This document shows positions 8,159 to 14,967 of a stretch of 17,511 bases of DNA, piece after piece. The notes below the pieces were generated by a model that worked only from the letters and a program-made list of their open reading frames with translations, was not told the origin of the DNA and did not search any database. The position numbers and the translations under genes were made by a program. The DNA is from Anaerolineae bacterium (GTDB taxonomy: Bacteria; Chloroflexota; Anaerolineae; JADYZS01): assembly GCA_020853075.1 (NCBI GenBank), contig JADYZS010000202.1, forward strand, positions 1 through 17,511, written 5' to 3'. How positions within the stretch are numbered: the stretch's first letter is position 1; every line of letters begins with the position of its first letter.

Positions 8159-8175
8159 CTCTGCGGTCTCTGCGG
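8149..8175 (+). repeat. Three tandem 9-bp repeats TCTCTG(T/C)GG
   Basis: TCTCTGTGG, TCTCTGCGG and TCTCTGCGG follow head to tail without gaps. The first unit is also the right arm of the type C inverted repeat, so the tandem array extends that element. Confidence 0.8.
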
Positions 8176-8223
8176 TTAGGTTCCCATTTTATCTTTGTTA
8201 TTTGCGTTACGTGAGGGAGCCGA

Positions 8224-9006
8224 TTGACCATTTCAGAACATACCACGCGGCTGGCCGGTAAGGTCGCCATCATCACCGGCGGCGCATCGGGCATCGGGCG
8301 CGCCTCTGCCGAGTTGTTCGCGCGCGATGGTGCGCGGGTCGTCATCGCCGACCGCGCTGCGGAGCAGGGGGAATCTGTCGCCGCCGACTTGCGCGCGGCG
8401 GGTTACCAGGCGCTCTTCGTCCCGACAGACGTTGCCCGCGCCGCCGATGCCGAGCGAGCTGTCAAGACCGCCATGGATACCTTCGGCCCGCCGGACATTC
8501 TCTTCAGCAACGCGGGCGTGCTGAGAATAGGTTCCTTCTGGGAGATGTCCGAGGCCGATTTTGACGCGCTTGTGGCAGTCAATTTCAAGGGCGCGTTTCT
8601 CATGGCGCGGGCAGTGCTGCTGCCCATGATACAACGGGGGCGCGGCTCCATCATCTTCACCGCGTCCAATCTCGCGTTCCAGGGTTTGGCCCGCTTCTCG
8701 GCTTATTGCGGAACCAAAGGCGCGCTGGTGGCGATGGCGCGCTCGCTGGCGCTGGAGGCCGGGCCGCACGGCATCCGCGTCAACTGCATCTGCCCCGGCC
8801 CGATTCTCACACCGATGCAGGATGTTCCCCTGGCCGAATATGCCGACCCGAAGACGGTCTTGCGGGAGGCCGCGCAGAACGTGCCGGTGCGCCGCCTGGG
8901 CCAGCCTGCGGACGTGGCACAACTGGCGCTCTATCTGGCTTCGGACGAATCCACCTTCGTCACGGGCGCGGCCTTCGTCATTGACGGCGGCGCGTCGGCG
9001 CAATAG
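8224..9006 (+). CDS. SDR-family NAD(P)-dependent oxidoreductase
   Basis: 260-residue classical short-chain dehydrogenase. I choose the TTG at 8224, preceded by GAGGGAG (8213-8219), because no upstream in-frame ATG or GTG exists and the Rossmann fold begins only ten residues in. Motifs are TGGASGIG (18-25), Asp43 at the end of beta-2 (favouring NAD+), SNAG (95-98; usually NNAG), Asn120, Ser148, and Tyr161-x3-Lys165, giving a complete Asn-Ser-Tyr-Lys set. PG at 191-192 and the C-terminal IDGG are standard. Flanked by a dehydratase and an RraA-family gene, it could oxidise a sugar to its lactone or act on a 2-keto-3-deoxy acid as in the L-fucose and L-rhamnose diketo routes; the sequence does not decide. 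Confidence 0.93.
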   Translation: MTISEHTTRLAGKVAIITGGASGIGRASAELFARDGARVVIADRAAEQGESVAADLRAAGYQALFVPTDVARAADAERAVKTAMDTFGPPDILFSNAGVLRIGSFWEMSEADFDALVAVNFKGAFLMARAVLLPMIQRGRGSIIFTASNLAFQGLARFSAYCGTKGALVAMARSLALEAGPHGIRVNCICPGPILTPMQDVPLAEYADPKTVLREAAQNVPVRRLGQPADVAQLALYLASDESTFVTGAAFVIDGGASAQ

Positions 9007-9016
9007 ACCCCATAGG

Positions 9017-9131
9017 CCCTCACCCCCTCTCGCATGGCGAGCCCGCCCAGGCTCCGCCTCGCGGGCCAGGGTACGCCCGCGGGACTTTACCCCCTCTCCC
9101 AAAATTGGGAGAGGGGGTAAAGGGGTGAGGG
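9017..9131 (+). repeat. Palindromic repeat, type A, long copy
   Basis: Outer arms CCCTCACCCC (9017-9026) and GGGGTGAGGG (9122-9131) enclose smaller stems, including GCCCGC (9040-9045) with GCGGGC (9061-9066). It shares both key words with the element at 2598-2645 but carries a ~60-bp insert. It occupies most of the SDR-RraA gap. Confidence 0.75.
9086..9121 (+). repeat. Perfect 17-bp inverted repeat inside the type A element
   Basis: TTTACCCCCTCTCCCAA (9086-9102) and its exact complement (9105-9121) are separated by only two bases. It would form a very stable stem in RNA; no T-run follows on the + strand, so I do not call it a terminator. Confidence 0.85.
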
Positions 9132-9164
9132 TCAGACACTTACGCTAATCGCTATGCATAAGTC

Positions 9165-9170
9165 AGGAGG
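9165..9170 (+). promoter_or_regulatory. Shine-Dalgarno selecting a GTG start for the RraA-family gene
   Basis: AGGAGG sits 7 nt before GTG 9178. The in-frame ATG at 9154 lies upstream of this site and has no ribosome-binding sequence, so GTG 9178 is the better start. Confidence 0.85.
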
Positions 9171-9177
9171 CACTTAC

Positions 9178-9870
9178 GTGAACCAAGGCATTGACCCCAC
9201 CCTGAGCGCGCTGTGCGACAGGCTGGAACGGCTTTTTACGCCCGCCATCTGCGACGCGCTGGATCGCCGCGGGTTGCGGCAACAAACGATGGTCTCCGGC
9301 TTCATGCCCGTATTGCCGCGCCGCGCCGTTGCCGGCCCGGCCTTCACCGTGCGGGAGATCGCCACAGCGCAGCCGAAGATACGTAGTGTGGACGAGAAAC
9401 TGCGCATCTTCGCCGATTTCTTCGGCGCGGTGCATGCAGGCGAGGTCGTCGTGGTGGATACCGGCGGCGCGTACACGGCGGCGGCCTGGGGCGAACTGAT
9501 GAGCACCATCTCTAAATACACTTGCGGCGCGCGCGGCGCCGTGGTGGACGGCGCGCTGCGCGATATCTCGCGCATTATTGAGGTGGACTTTCCGGTCTGG
9601 GGACGGGGCAACATCCCCACCGATTCCGAAGGCCGCATTGATCTCTTGGGCTTTAACCAGCCGATCCGCTGCGGCGAGGTGCTCGTGCGGCCCGGCGATA
9701 TCGTGTTCGCCGACATGGACGGCATCGTGGTGATCCCGCCCGACCAGATTGATTTGGAGGGGCTGGTCTCCGAAGCGGAAGAGATCGTAGAGGGGGAGAA
9801 CAAGTCCCGCGCCGAACTGAAGGAAGGCATGGCCCCCCTGGACGTATTCAAGAAGTACGGGCGGCTGTAG
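9178..9870 (+). CDS. RraA-family protein (possible class II pyruvate aldolase or decarboxylase)
   Basis: 230 residues from GTG 9178. The family includes RNase E inhibitor RraA and the metal-dependent HMG/CHA aldolases, which retro-aldol cleave 4-hydroxy-2-oxo acids to pyruvate. Visible marks are TPAICDALDRRG near the start, WGELMS (104-109, the usual lid region), GAVVDGALRD with Arg128 and metal-site Asp129, and GDIVFADMDGIVVIP (173-187). The Arg-Asp pair is the feature kept by catalytic members. Placed beside a dehydratase and an SDR, it is better read as a sugar-acid aldolase than as an RNase regulator; this is inference. The last base of its TAG stop is the first base of the 9870-9960 palindrome. 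Confidence 0.88.
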   Translation: MNQGIDPTLSALCDRLERLFTPAICDALDRRGLRQQTMVSGFMPVLPRRAVAGPAFTVREIATAQPKIRSVDEKLRIFADFFGAVHAGEVVVVDTGGAYTAAAWGELMSTISKYTCGARGAVVDGALRDISRIIEVDFPVWGRGNIPTDSEGRIDLLGFNQPIRCGEVLVRPGDIVFADMDGIVVIPPDQIDLEGLVSEAEEIVEGENKSRAELKEGMAPLDVFKKYGRL

Positions 9871-9960
9871 GGGCGAACCTGCGTGCCGCGTGCGCCCTCG
9901 CTTGCCCAGTCGGTGCGAGCCGACTGGGTAAGCCGACAGGCACCCCGCGGGGTTCGCCCC
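9870..9960 (+). repeat. Nested palindromic repeat, type B (GGGGCGAACC ... GGTTCGCCCC)
   Basis: Outer arms GGGGCGAACC (9870-9879) and GGTTCGCCCC (9951-9960) pair perfectly. Inside, CCCAGTCGG (9905-9913) pairs with CCGACTGGG (9920-9928), and this stem extends outward with one G:T. GTGCC (9883-9887) can pair with GGCAC (9939-9943). The element fills the gap between the RraA and epimerase genes and shares TGTAGGGGCGA with the minus strand of the 3677-3698 element. Confidence 0.8.
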
Positions 9961-10003
9961 ATGGGGCAGCCCCGTGAGGCTATCCTTACGAGGGGATAGA
10001 CCG

Positions 10004-10972
10004 ATGCCAGAATGGACACTAACGCCCTGCTCGGTAGAAGGGCTGGCAGCCTGGCGGCTGGCGAGCCCGGCAGTGGAAACCGTCATCGTACCGGGGCGCG
10101 GCGGCAAGATCGTCTCTCTGCATGACCGGCGCAGCGGTCGCGAATGGCTGTGGCGTAATCCATCACTGCCCTGGCGCACACCTCCTTACGATGCGCCATT
10201 CCACGAGCACGACACAGGCGGCATTGACGACTGCTTCCCCGCTGTGGCCGCGGGCCCCTACCCGCGGGAGCCGTGGGCGGGCACGCTGGTTCCAGATCAT
10301 GGCGAGGTCTGGCCGCTGGCCTGGGCGGCGAAACCCGACCCGGAGCCGGAGCCCTATCTGCGTCTGCGCGTTGCGGGCGTGCGTTTCCCTTACGTGCTGG
10401 AACGGGAGATCGCGCTGCTCCCTGCGGGCGACGGCATACGCCTGCATTATCGCCTGCGCAACGAGAGTGCGTCGCCTTTTGCTTTCATCTGGAGCCTGCA
10501 CGCGCTCCTCGCCCCGCGTCCGGGGATGCGGCTTCTGCTCCCTCGCGTGGCGCGCTTTCGCTCCTACCTCTCAAAGAACGACTTTCTGGGGCCGTCTGGG
10601 ACCGAACACGCCTGGCCGCTGGCAGGTGGGCGCGACCTCTCTTTCTTCCCCAGCCCCGAAACAGGATACTGGGCCAAGATATTTACCCCGCACCCGGCAG
10701 ATGGTGAGGCCATCGTGCAAGACCCGGACGGAGATAGACTGGTCTTCCGCTTTCCTACAGATACGATCAACGCTCTGGGCCTGTACCTCAACGCCGGTGG
10801 TGGCGCGCCGCCAGGGATTCCTCCCTACTACGTCGTTGGATTGGAGCCGTCCATCGGCGCGCCCGACGACCTGCAGACCGCGGTGGAGGATTGGCGCACG
10901 GCAAGATGGATTAGAGGCGAAGAAGACATGGAGTGGTGGGCAGAGATACGGTGCGTAACAGCCATTGGCTAG
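10004..10972 (+). CDS. Aldose-1-epimerase-like protein (galactose mutarotase fold)
   Basis: 322 residues. ATG 10004 follows GAGGGGA with about 7-nt spacing. Members interconvert alpha and beta anomers or bind sugars in the cytoplasm. Family marks are the N-terminal sheet (VETVIVPGRGGKIVSLHDRRSGREWLW), GGIDDCFPAV (72-81), PDHGEVW with His99, WSLHALLAPRPG with His166 in the place of the usual HPLF histidine, and the late GLEPSIGAPDDL with the candidate catalytic Glu. The DRRSGRE-RNP segment also occurs near the N terminus of the GH13-like protein. It is the last gene of the + operon; its stop overlaps the stop of the converging glycosidase gene in CTAG (10969-10972). Confidence 0.85.
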   Translation: MPEWTLTPCSVEGLAAWRLASPAVETVIVPGRGGKIVSLHDRRSGREWLWRNPSLPWRTPPYDAPFHEHDTGGIDDCFPAVAAGPYPREPWAGTLVPDHGEVWPLAWAAKPDPEPEPYLRLRVAGVRFPYVLEREIALLPAGDGIRLHYRLRNESASPFAFIWSLHALLAPRPGMRLLLPRVARFRSYLSKNDFLGPSGTEHAWPLAGGRDLSFFPSPETGYWAKIFTPHPADGEAIVQDPDGDRLVFRFPTDTINALGLYLNAGGGAPPGIPPYYVVGLEPSIGAPDDLQTAVEDWRTARWIRGEEDMEWWAEIRCVTAIG

Positions 10973-13152
10973 AAACCAGGGGCAATCTCCAAAACAAACG
11001 CAGACCGCGGCGGCACGGTCTCCTCTCCGCCGACGCGCCTGTGCGCAGGTACTACGCGGCTTGATTCCACACCGTTGGGGCCGCTCTTATGGACTTCCCG
11101 TTCATTGCCCCCGCGCGCGACCGGGTGCACCTGGGGGTCCAACGTCCACCGGAAGGGATGCGCGTCGTCCGACAGGTTGGTGACCGCGATACCGAGCGCG
11201 CCATCCGGCGCTTGCCAGGCTGAGTAAAGAATGGGCAGCACGGTGACACGCTGCGCTTTGCGCCAAAGTTCCCACTGCGTGGAGATGGCAGGGAGACCGG
11301 CAGCGTCCACCATGGGCGGATGGACCAACTCGCCATACGCCAGGTACTTCAGGCTGCGGTAGCGCACCTGGGCCAGCATCTTCAGGTATTCCGCCTCCCG
11401 CGGGAAGTCAAAAATCCACGCGCTCAACCACCCCATCTGCGCGCCGAAAGTGAACATCTGTGCCGCTTTGACCCGGAAGGGCCAGATGGCTTCGGCATCT
11501 TCCGCATAGAGGTAGCGCCCGAAGGTGAGATTCACGTCGCCATAGACAGCAGGATAGGCGGGAACCATCGCCTCCATCGTCTGGTTACACATCAGGAAGC
11601 CGTCAAGAAGGCCGGAGTACGGCTCGGCGCCATCCTCCGTGACGAGGACAGCATCAGGGTTCTTCCGGCGAATCTGGGTGCGCGCCCTCTGCAACATCTC
11701 GCGATAACCTTCTACCCAGAAATGCCCACCGCCCGCTGCATGGGGATGGGCCGGGTTGAAGCAGAGTTTCGGAGCCGCCGCGCCGATCTGGTCTATATAG
11801 ACCCCGTCCACGCCGTACTCGCCGACCAATTCCTCTACGATGGAAGCGATCTTGTTCTGCCAGTAAGGCGTCTTCGGGCACATGGGCGAGAGGGGCGGAC
11901 TCTGGCCGTAGATTTCCTCGTACTTCTCCCCGTGCTCGTTCAGCGCGCAGAAGGCTGCCGCACCTTCCCGCTGCCAACTCTCCGTGCGCGGGTCAAACAG
12001 TCGCCCGTTGATGTAGGGGATCACCCGCACACCGGCCGCACGCAGCTTCGCCACGCCCTCTTTGAATCCCTCTTTCGGCGGCAGGTATTCGGGGTAGTGG
12101 TCGTCAAAGGGAATCTGGTGCCAGCCGTACCAGTGAACGGCGACCGGCACTCCAAAGTGTTCGGCGAAGCGGAGGGCTTCAGGCACCGCGGTAGCCGCGT
12201 CGCCCGCTATGACCCGTGAACCCACCACGCCCACGCGGCCCCAGAGAGCGATCTCCTTGAACCACTGCGGCGTCTCTTGACTCATTTCCGTCGGCGTTGG
12301 TGGGAACCAGATGCTATCGCCCTTCGCCCACTGCCGGTAGATCTTGGCGGCGTCAATCCAGTCCCCTGTGAAGGTCCCGACGACAACCGGATAGGGAAGA
12401 TGGTAGTCTTTGCCCGCCGCGCCCATCTCAGCGGGATAGTGGGTGATCTGCCAGGCGAGCCGTTCCTCAACAGGATGGGGAATCACCTGAAAGCGCTTCT
12501 GATGTCCCTCGCGGTCATGGGCCGCCAGGTAGAGGCCACTTCTCCCCTCGCAGAGCGCGACGAACTGCATCGTCCACAGGCCCATGGGATAATCCACAGC
12601 GAAGGTATCGCTCTGGATGGTCGGGTCGTCAAAGATATTCCACCCCGTGGGCAGACGCAAATCTGCGTGGATAGGGTCTCTGTGCACTACCCCCCAGCCC
12701 TCCGGCATGAACAATTCTGCTTCCGCCGAAGCGGCCAGTTGTGAGAGAATCGGAAAGGTGACTGTCCAGAGGCCGTAGCGCGCCGAACGGTTATAGACGC
12801 TGATCCGCCACTCGGATGCATCGTGCCCCGGCAGCGGGCGCATTCCGGACCGCGAAGCGTCCCGCACGCGGGGCTGCATGGTCACGACGACTTCAACCAC
12901 ACCCCGCTCGTCCCCCAGGTCAAAGCTGCTGAAACGGTAGGTCGTGGCGGCTGCCGTTTCTTCTACGGTGATGGCGCGCGCCTGTGTGCTGTTGAGGCGC
13001 CGGCCGGTTTCCTGTTTGCGCGCGGCCTCACGCAGTTCAATTTCCCAGAGCGGTGAGTGCTGGCCGCGCGGCAGGAAGTCGTGCCCGGAGGCCGGGTGGA
13101 CGAGGTGTGAGGTCTGGAAGCGGTTGCCGACGCATGTGATGATGGCTGGCAT
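10969..13152 (-). CDS. Putative glycoside hydrolase (DUF6259-like)
   Basis: 727 residues, no signal peptide. I place it tentatively with the DUF6259 group from remembered family style. Residues 1 to about 290 look all-beta, with SGLYLAAHDREGHQKRF near 205-221 as a link-region hallmark. A TIM barrel follows from about 300: VAVHWYGWHQIPFDDHYPEY (337-356), VRVIPYINGRLFD, VDGVYIDQIG with Asp454 at a strand end, and VLVTEDGAE with Glu506. Asp454 and Glu506 are the best catalytic candidates, as in retaining clans. A C-terminal beta domain closes the protein. Start ATG 13152 lies 21 nt after the aldo/keto reductase stop, with only a weak AGGTAG upstream, so they form an operon. No activity is assigned; the locus suggests a glycoside imported by the neighbouring transporter. 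Confidence 0.75.
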   Translation of the reverse strand: MPAIITCVGNRFQTSHLVHPASGHDFLPRGQHSPLWEIELREAARKQETGRRLNSTQARAITVEETAAATTYRFSSFDLGDERGVVEVVVTMQPRVRDASRSGMRPLPGHDASEWRISVYNRSARYGLWTVTFPILSQLAASAEAELFMPEGWGVVHRDPIHADLRLPTGWNIFDDPTIQSDTFAVDYPMGLWTMQFVALCEGRSGLYLAAHDREGHQKRFQVIPHPVEERLAWQITHYPAEMGAAGKDYHLPYPVVVGTFTGDWIDAAKIYRQWAKGDSIWFPPTPTEMSQETPQWFKEIALWGRVGVVGSRVIAGDAATAVPEALRFAEHFGVPVAVHWYGWHQIPFDDHYPEYLPPKEGFKEGVAKLRAAGVRVIPYINGRLFDPRTESWQREGAAAFCALNEHGEKYEEIYGQSPPLSPMCPKTPYWQNKIASIVEELVGEYGVDGVYIDQIGAAAPKLCFNPAHPHAAGGGHFWVEGYREMLQRARTQIRRKNPDAVLVTEDGAEPYSGLLDGFLMCNQTMEAMVPAYPAVYGDVNLTFGRYLYAEDAEAIWPFRVKAAQMFTFGAQMGWLSAWIFDFPREAEYLKMLAQVRYRSLKYLAYGELVHPPMVDAAGLPAISTQWELWRKAQRVTVLPILYSAWQAPDGALGIAVTNLSDDAHPFRWTLDPQVHPVARGGNEREVHKSGPNGVESSRVVPAHRRVGGEETVPPRSAFVLEIAPGF

Positions 13153-13173
13153 ATCTACCTATCAGGGCTTGGT

Positions 13174-14031
13174 TCAAGCGAAAAGCGGCGCCATCTGCGC
13201 CCCAGCCACGACTGCTTTCATCTCCTCTTCAGAGGGCGCGACCCGGAAGCGGCTGGCCGCGTTGAACACTTTGGGCACCACGTGGATGTCGCCTACGGTG
13301 TTGAGGAAGATCCCAGGCCGGCCCAGCACCCAATGCACCGCCTTGTCAATGTCGCCCTGGTCTTCCAGCGGCTCGTACCAGGTGTGACGGTTCCGGGGCG
13401 TTTCACCCCAGGGCTTGCGGGTGATGGACTTGATGGTCTGCACCGCCACATTTCGCTTCTGGCATATCGCCACCAGTTCATTGAAATCTGCCGCGTATTG
13501 GAGGTTCTGCATCAGCACGTAACTGCAAGGTAGCAACACCGAGTCAAAGTCAAACCGCTCCAGGCTGCGTATGTGCATCCTGGCTACGGTCAACCCGTGG
13601 CCGGTCACGCCGATGAAACGGACGAGCCCTTGCTCCCTGGCTTCAACGGCTGCTTCCAGCGCGCCGCCCGGCCCCAGCGCGATCTCCCACTCCTGCGGAT
13701 CCACCAGGTTGTGCAATTGGAGAAGGTCCACCTGATCCACCTGCAACCTCTCCAACGAGCGGCGGAATTCGCCGCGCGCTTTCTGGTAGGTGCGCTCGCC
13801 CGTCTTGGTAGCCAGAAAGAACTGCTTGCGATATAGGCGCATCCACGGCCCGATCCGTTCTTCTGACTTGCCGTAACTGGCCGCCGTATCAATGTGGTTG
13901 ACGCCGTACTCCAGGAGAAGCGCCAGTGTGCGGTCTGCTTCCTCCTGCGTGACCCCGCCGAGAGCGGCGGCCCCGAAGATCGTCCGGCTACTCAGATGTC
14001 CGGTGCGTCCGAAAGGTTGTTTTGCGATCAT
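13174..14031 (-). CDS. Aldo/keto reductase
   Basis: 285 residues of a TIM-barrel NAD(P)H-dependent oxidoreductase. The catalytic tetrad is complete: Asp48 and Tyr53 in HIDTAASYG, Lys76 in FLATKTG, and His107 in LLQLHNL. The C-terminal cofactor region is less typical and I cannot predict NADH or NADPH. The start ATG 14031 is preceded by GAGGAGGGAG and an extended -10 promoter. It is first in an operon with the putative glycosidase, so a role in oxidising or reducing the released sugar (for example a sugar 1-dehydrogenase) is likely. It lacks a C-terminal cysteine cluster, which separates it from the ferredoxin-type aldo/keto reductases. Confidence 0.92.
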   Translation of the reverse strand: MIAKQPFGRTGHLSSRTIFGAAALGGVTQEEADRTLALLLEYGVNHIDTAASYGKSEERIGPWMRLYRKQFFLATKTGERTYQKARGEFRRSLERLQVDQVDLLQLHNLVDPQEWEIALGPGGALEAAVEAREQGLVRFIGVTGHGLTVARMHIRSLERFDFDSVLLPCSYVLMQNLQYAADFNELVAICQKRNVAVQTIKSITRKPWGETPRNRHTWYEPLEDQGDIDKAVHWVLGRPGIFLNTVGDIHVVPKVFNAASRFRVAPSEEEMKAVVAGAQMAPLFA

Positions 14032-14038
14032 TTCCCAA

Positions 14039-14048
14039 CTCCCTCCTC
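14039..14048 (-). promoter_or_regulatory. Shine-Dalgarno of the aldo/keto reductase gene
   Basis: On the minus strand the site reads GAGGAGGGAG, 7 nt from its last base to the ATG at 14031. Strong complementarity to the 16S rRNA tail. Confidence 0.85.
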
Positions 14049-14058
14049 AACGATGATG

Positions 14059-14067
14059 ATTATAACA
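14059..14067 (-). promoter_or_regulatory. Extended -10 promoter of the aldo/keto reductase-glycosidase operon
   Basis: The minus strand reads TGTTATAAT, that is TG-n-TATAAT, a perfect extended -10. The hexamer 17 nt upstream (TTTCCG) is only half matched to a -35, which an extended -10 can tolerate. Transcription would start near 14052, giving a short leader that includes the Shine-Dalgarno. Confidence 0.7.
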
Positions 14068-14100
14068 GATAATGCGCACCCCGGAAAATGTAAATTCTTA

Positions 14101-14958
14101 TCACAGGCGGCGCACCAACACAGACAATCCCTTGCCGACCTCGCGAAAACCGAGGCGATGGTAGAGCCGCTGCGAGGCAGCATTGCTGGCCTGCGTGTTA
14201 AGGATGGCGGTCTCCGCGTTTTCGCCACGGGCGTGGGCCAGAGCATCCAGCAAGAGACGGCGGCCTACGCCCTGGCGCCGGGCGGTGGGATGTACCGCCA
14301 AACGGATGATCTGCGCCTCGCTGCCGCGCGCGTCGGTCACAGCATAACCCACGAGCACGCCGTCCTGCTCCGCCACCACGAAATGGGTGGTGGTCACCAG
14401 GTAGAGAGAAATCCCAGGGCGGTCCAACCGCCAGATAGGATCAAAGGCAGCGTCATCCAGCGCGACGAGTGCGGCCAAGTCGCTCCCTTGAGCCAGACGG
14501 AGGCGAACGGGAGGGCCATCAGAGGTGGCATCGGTCCACGACGCACCTTGCCACCGGAGGCTGATGACACGCTCCTCCACCCGAAAGCCCGCTCTTTCTA
14601 ACAGCGTTACAAGCCAATCTTCCGAAGTCAGACAGACGAGACCTTCGGCTTCTAACCCACGCAGGTCTGCTCCTGCCCGCCCGCAGAGGGCCAACATCAG
14701 GTCATCGGACGGCCACGCCTCTGCCAGCAGAAGCCCGCGCACTTCCGGCCAGCCGGCGCGCTTGGCCGTGCAAGCCAGAAAGCCCTGTAACCGCCCCCCG
14801 TCCTCAGCCACCCAGCCATAAAGGGGGCCCTGGCTCGCGACGTAACCAGGCAGATCTTCTTCACCGAAATTGGCAAAGACGCGCCGCGCCCACGCGTGCA
14901 AACGGCGCACGGCAGAGAGGTCAGAACTACGCGTCGCGCGCACGAGGAATTGAGCCAT
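14101..14958 (-). CDS. GNAT-family N-acetyltransferase with two GNAT-like domains
   Basis: 285 residues from ATG 14958 (an in-frame GTG lies at 14964). GNAT enzymes move an acetyl group from acetyl-CoA to an amine. The C-terminal domain (about 150-285) is a clear GNAT fold: AAFDPIWRLDRPG, FVVAEQDGVLVGYAVT, then motif A IIRLAVHPTARRQGVGRRLL with the pyrophosphate loop RRQGVG (about 227-232), and NAASQRLYHRLGF (motif B). The N-terminal half has a similar layout ending in LLERAGFRVEERVISLRW but lacks a clear CoA loop, so it is probably a degenerate duplicate. No Shine-Dalgarno precedes either start. The substrate is unknown, and it is transcribed apart from the catabolic genes. Confidence 0.85.
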   Translation of the reverse strand: MAQFLVRATRSSDLSAVRRLHAWARRVFANFGEEDLPGYVASQGPLYGWVAEDGGRLQGFLACTAKRAGWPEVRGLLLAEAWPSDDLMLALCGRAGADLRGLEAEGLVCLTSEDWLVTLLERAGFRVEERVISLRWQGASWTDATSDGPPVRLRLAQGSDLAALVALDDAAFDPIWRLDRPGISLYLVTTTHFVVAEQDGVLVGYAVTDARGSEAQIIRLAVHPTARRQGVGRRLLLDALAHARGENAETAILNTQASNAASQRLYHRLGFREVGKGLSVLVRRL

Positions 14959-14967
14959 CGCCACGGG

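Noticed and set aside
8119..8175. CRISPR fragment or riboswitch
   Set aside because: The three 9-bp units have no spacers between them, and the hairpin has no conserved riboswitch core that I recognise.
8233..9102. 289-residue minus-strand frame opposite the SDR gene
   Set aside because: The SDR frame carries every catalytic motif; the antisense product is Arg/Gly/His-rich and runs into the type A repeat.
9163..10179. 338-residue minus-strand frame across the RraA and epimerase genes
   Set aside because: It spans two well-supported genes and the palindromic spacer, with no ribosome-binding site or domain logic.
11320..12219. 299-residue open frame on the + strand inside the minus-strand glycosidase gene
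   Set aside because: Antisense shadow of a long GC-rich gene; composition is Arg/His/Leu-rich without a recognisable fold, and the glycosidase frame opposite is convincing over its full length.
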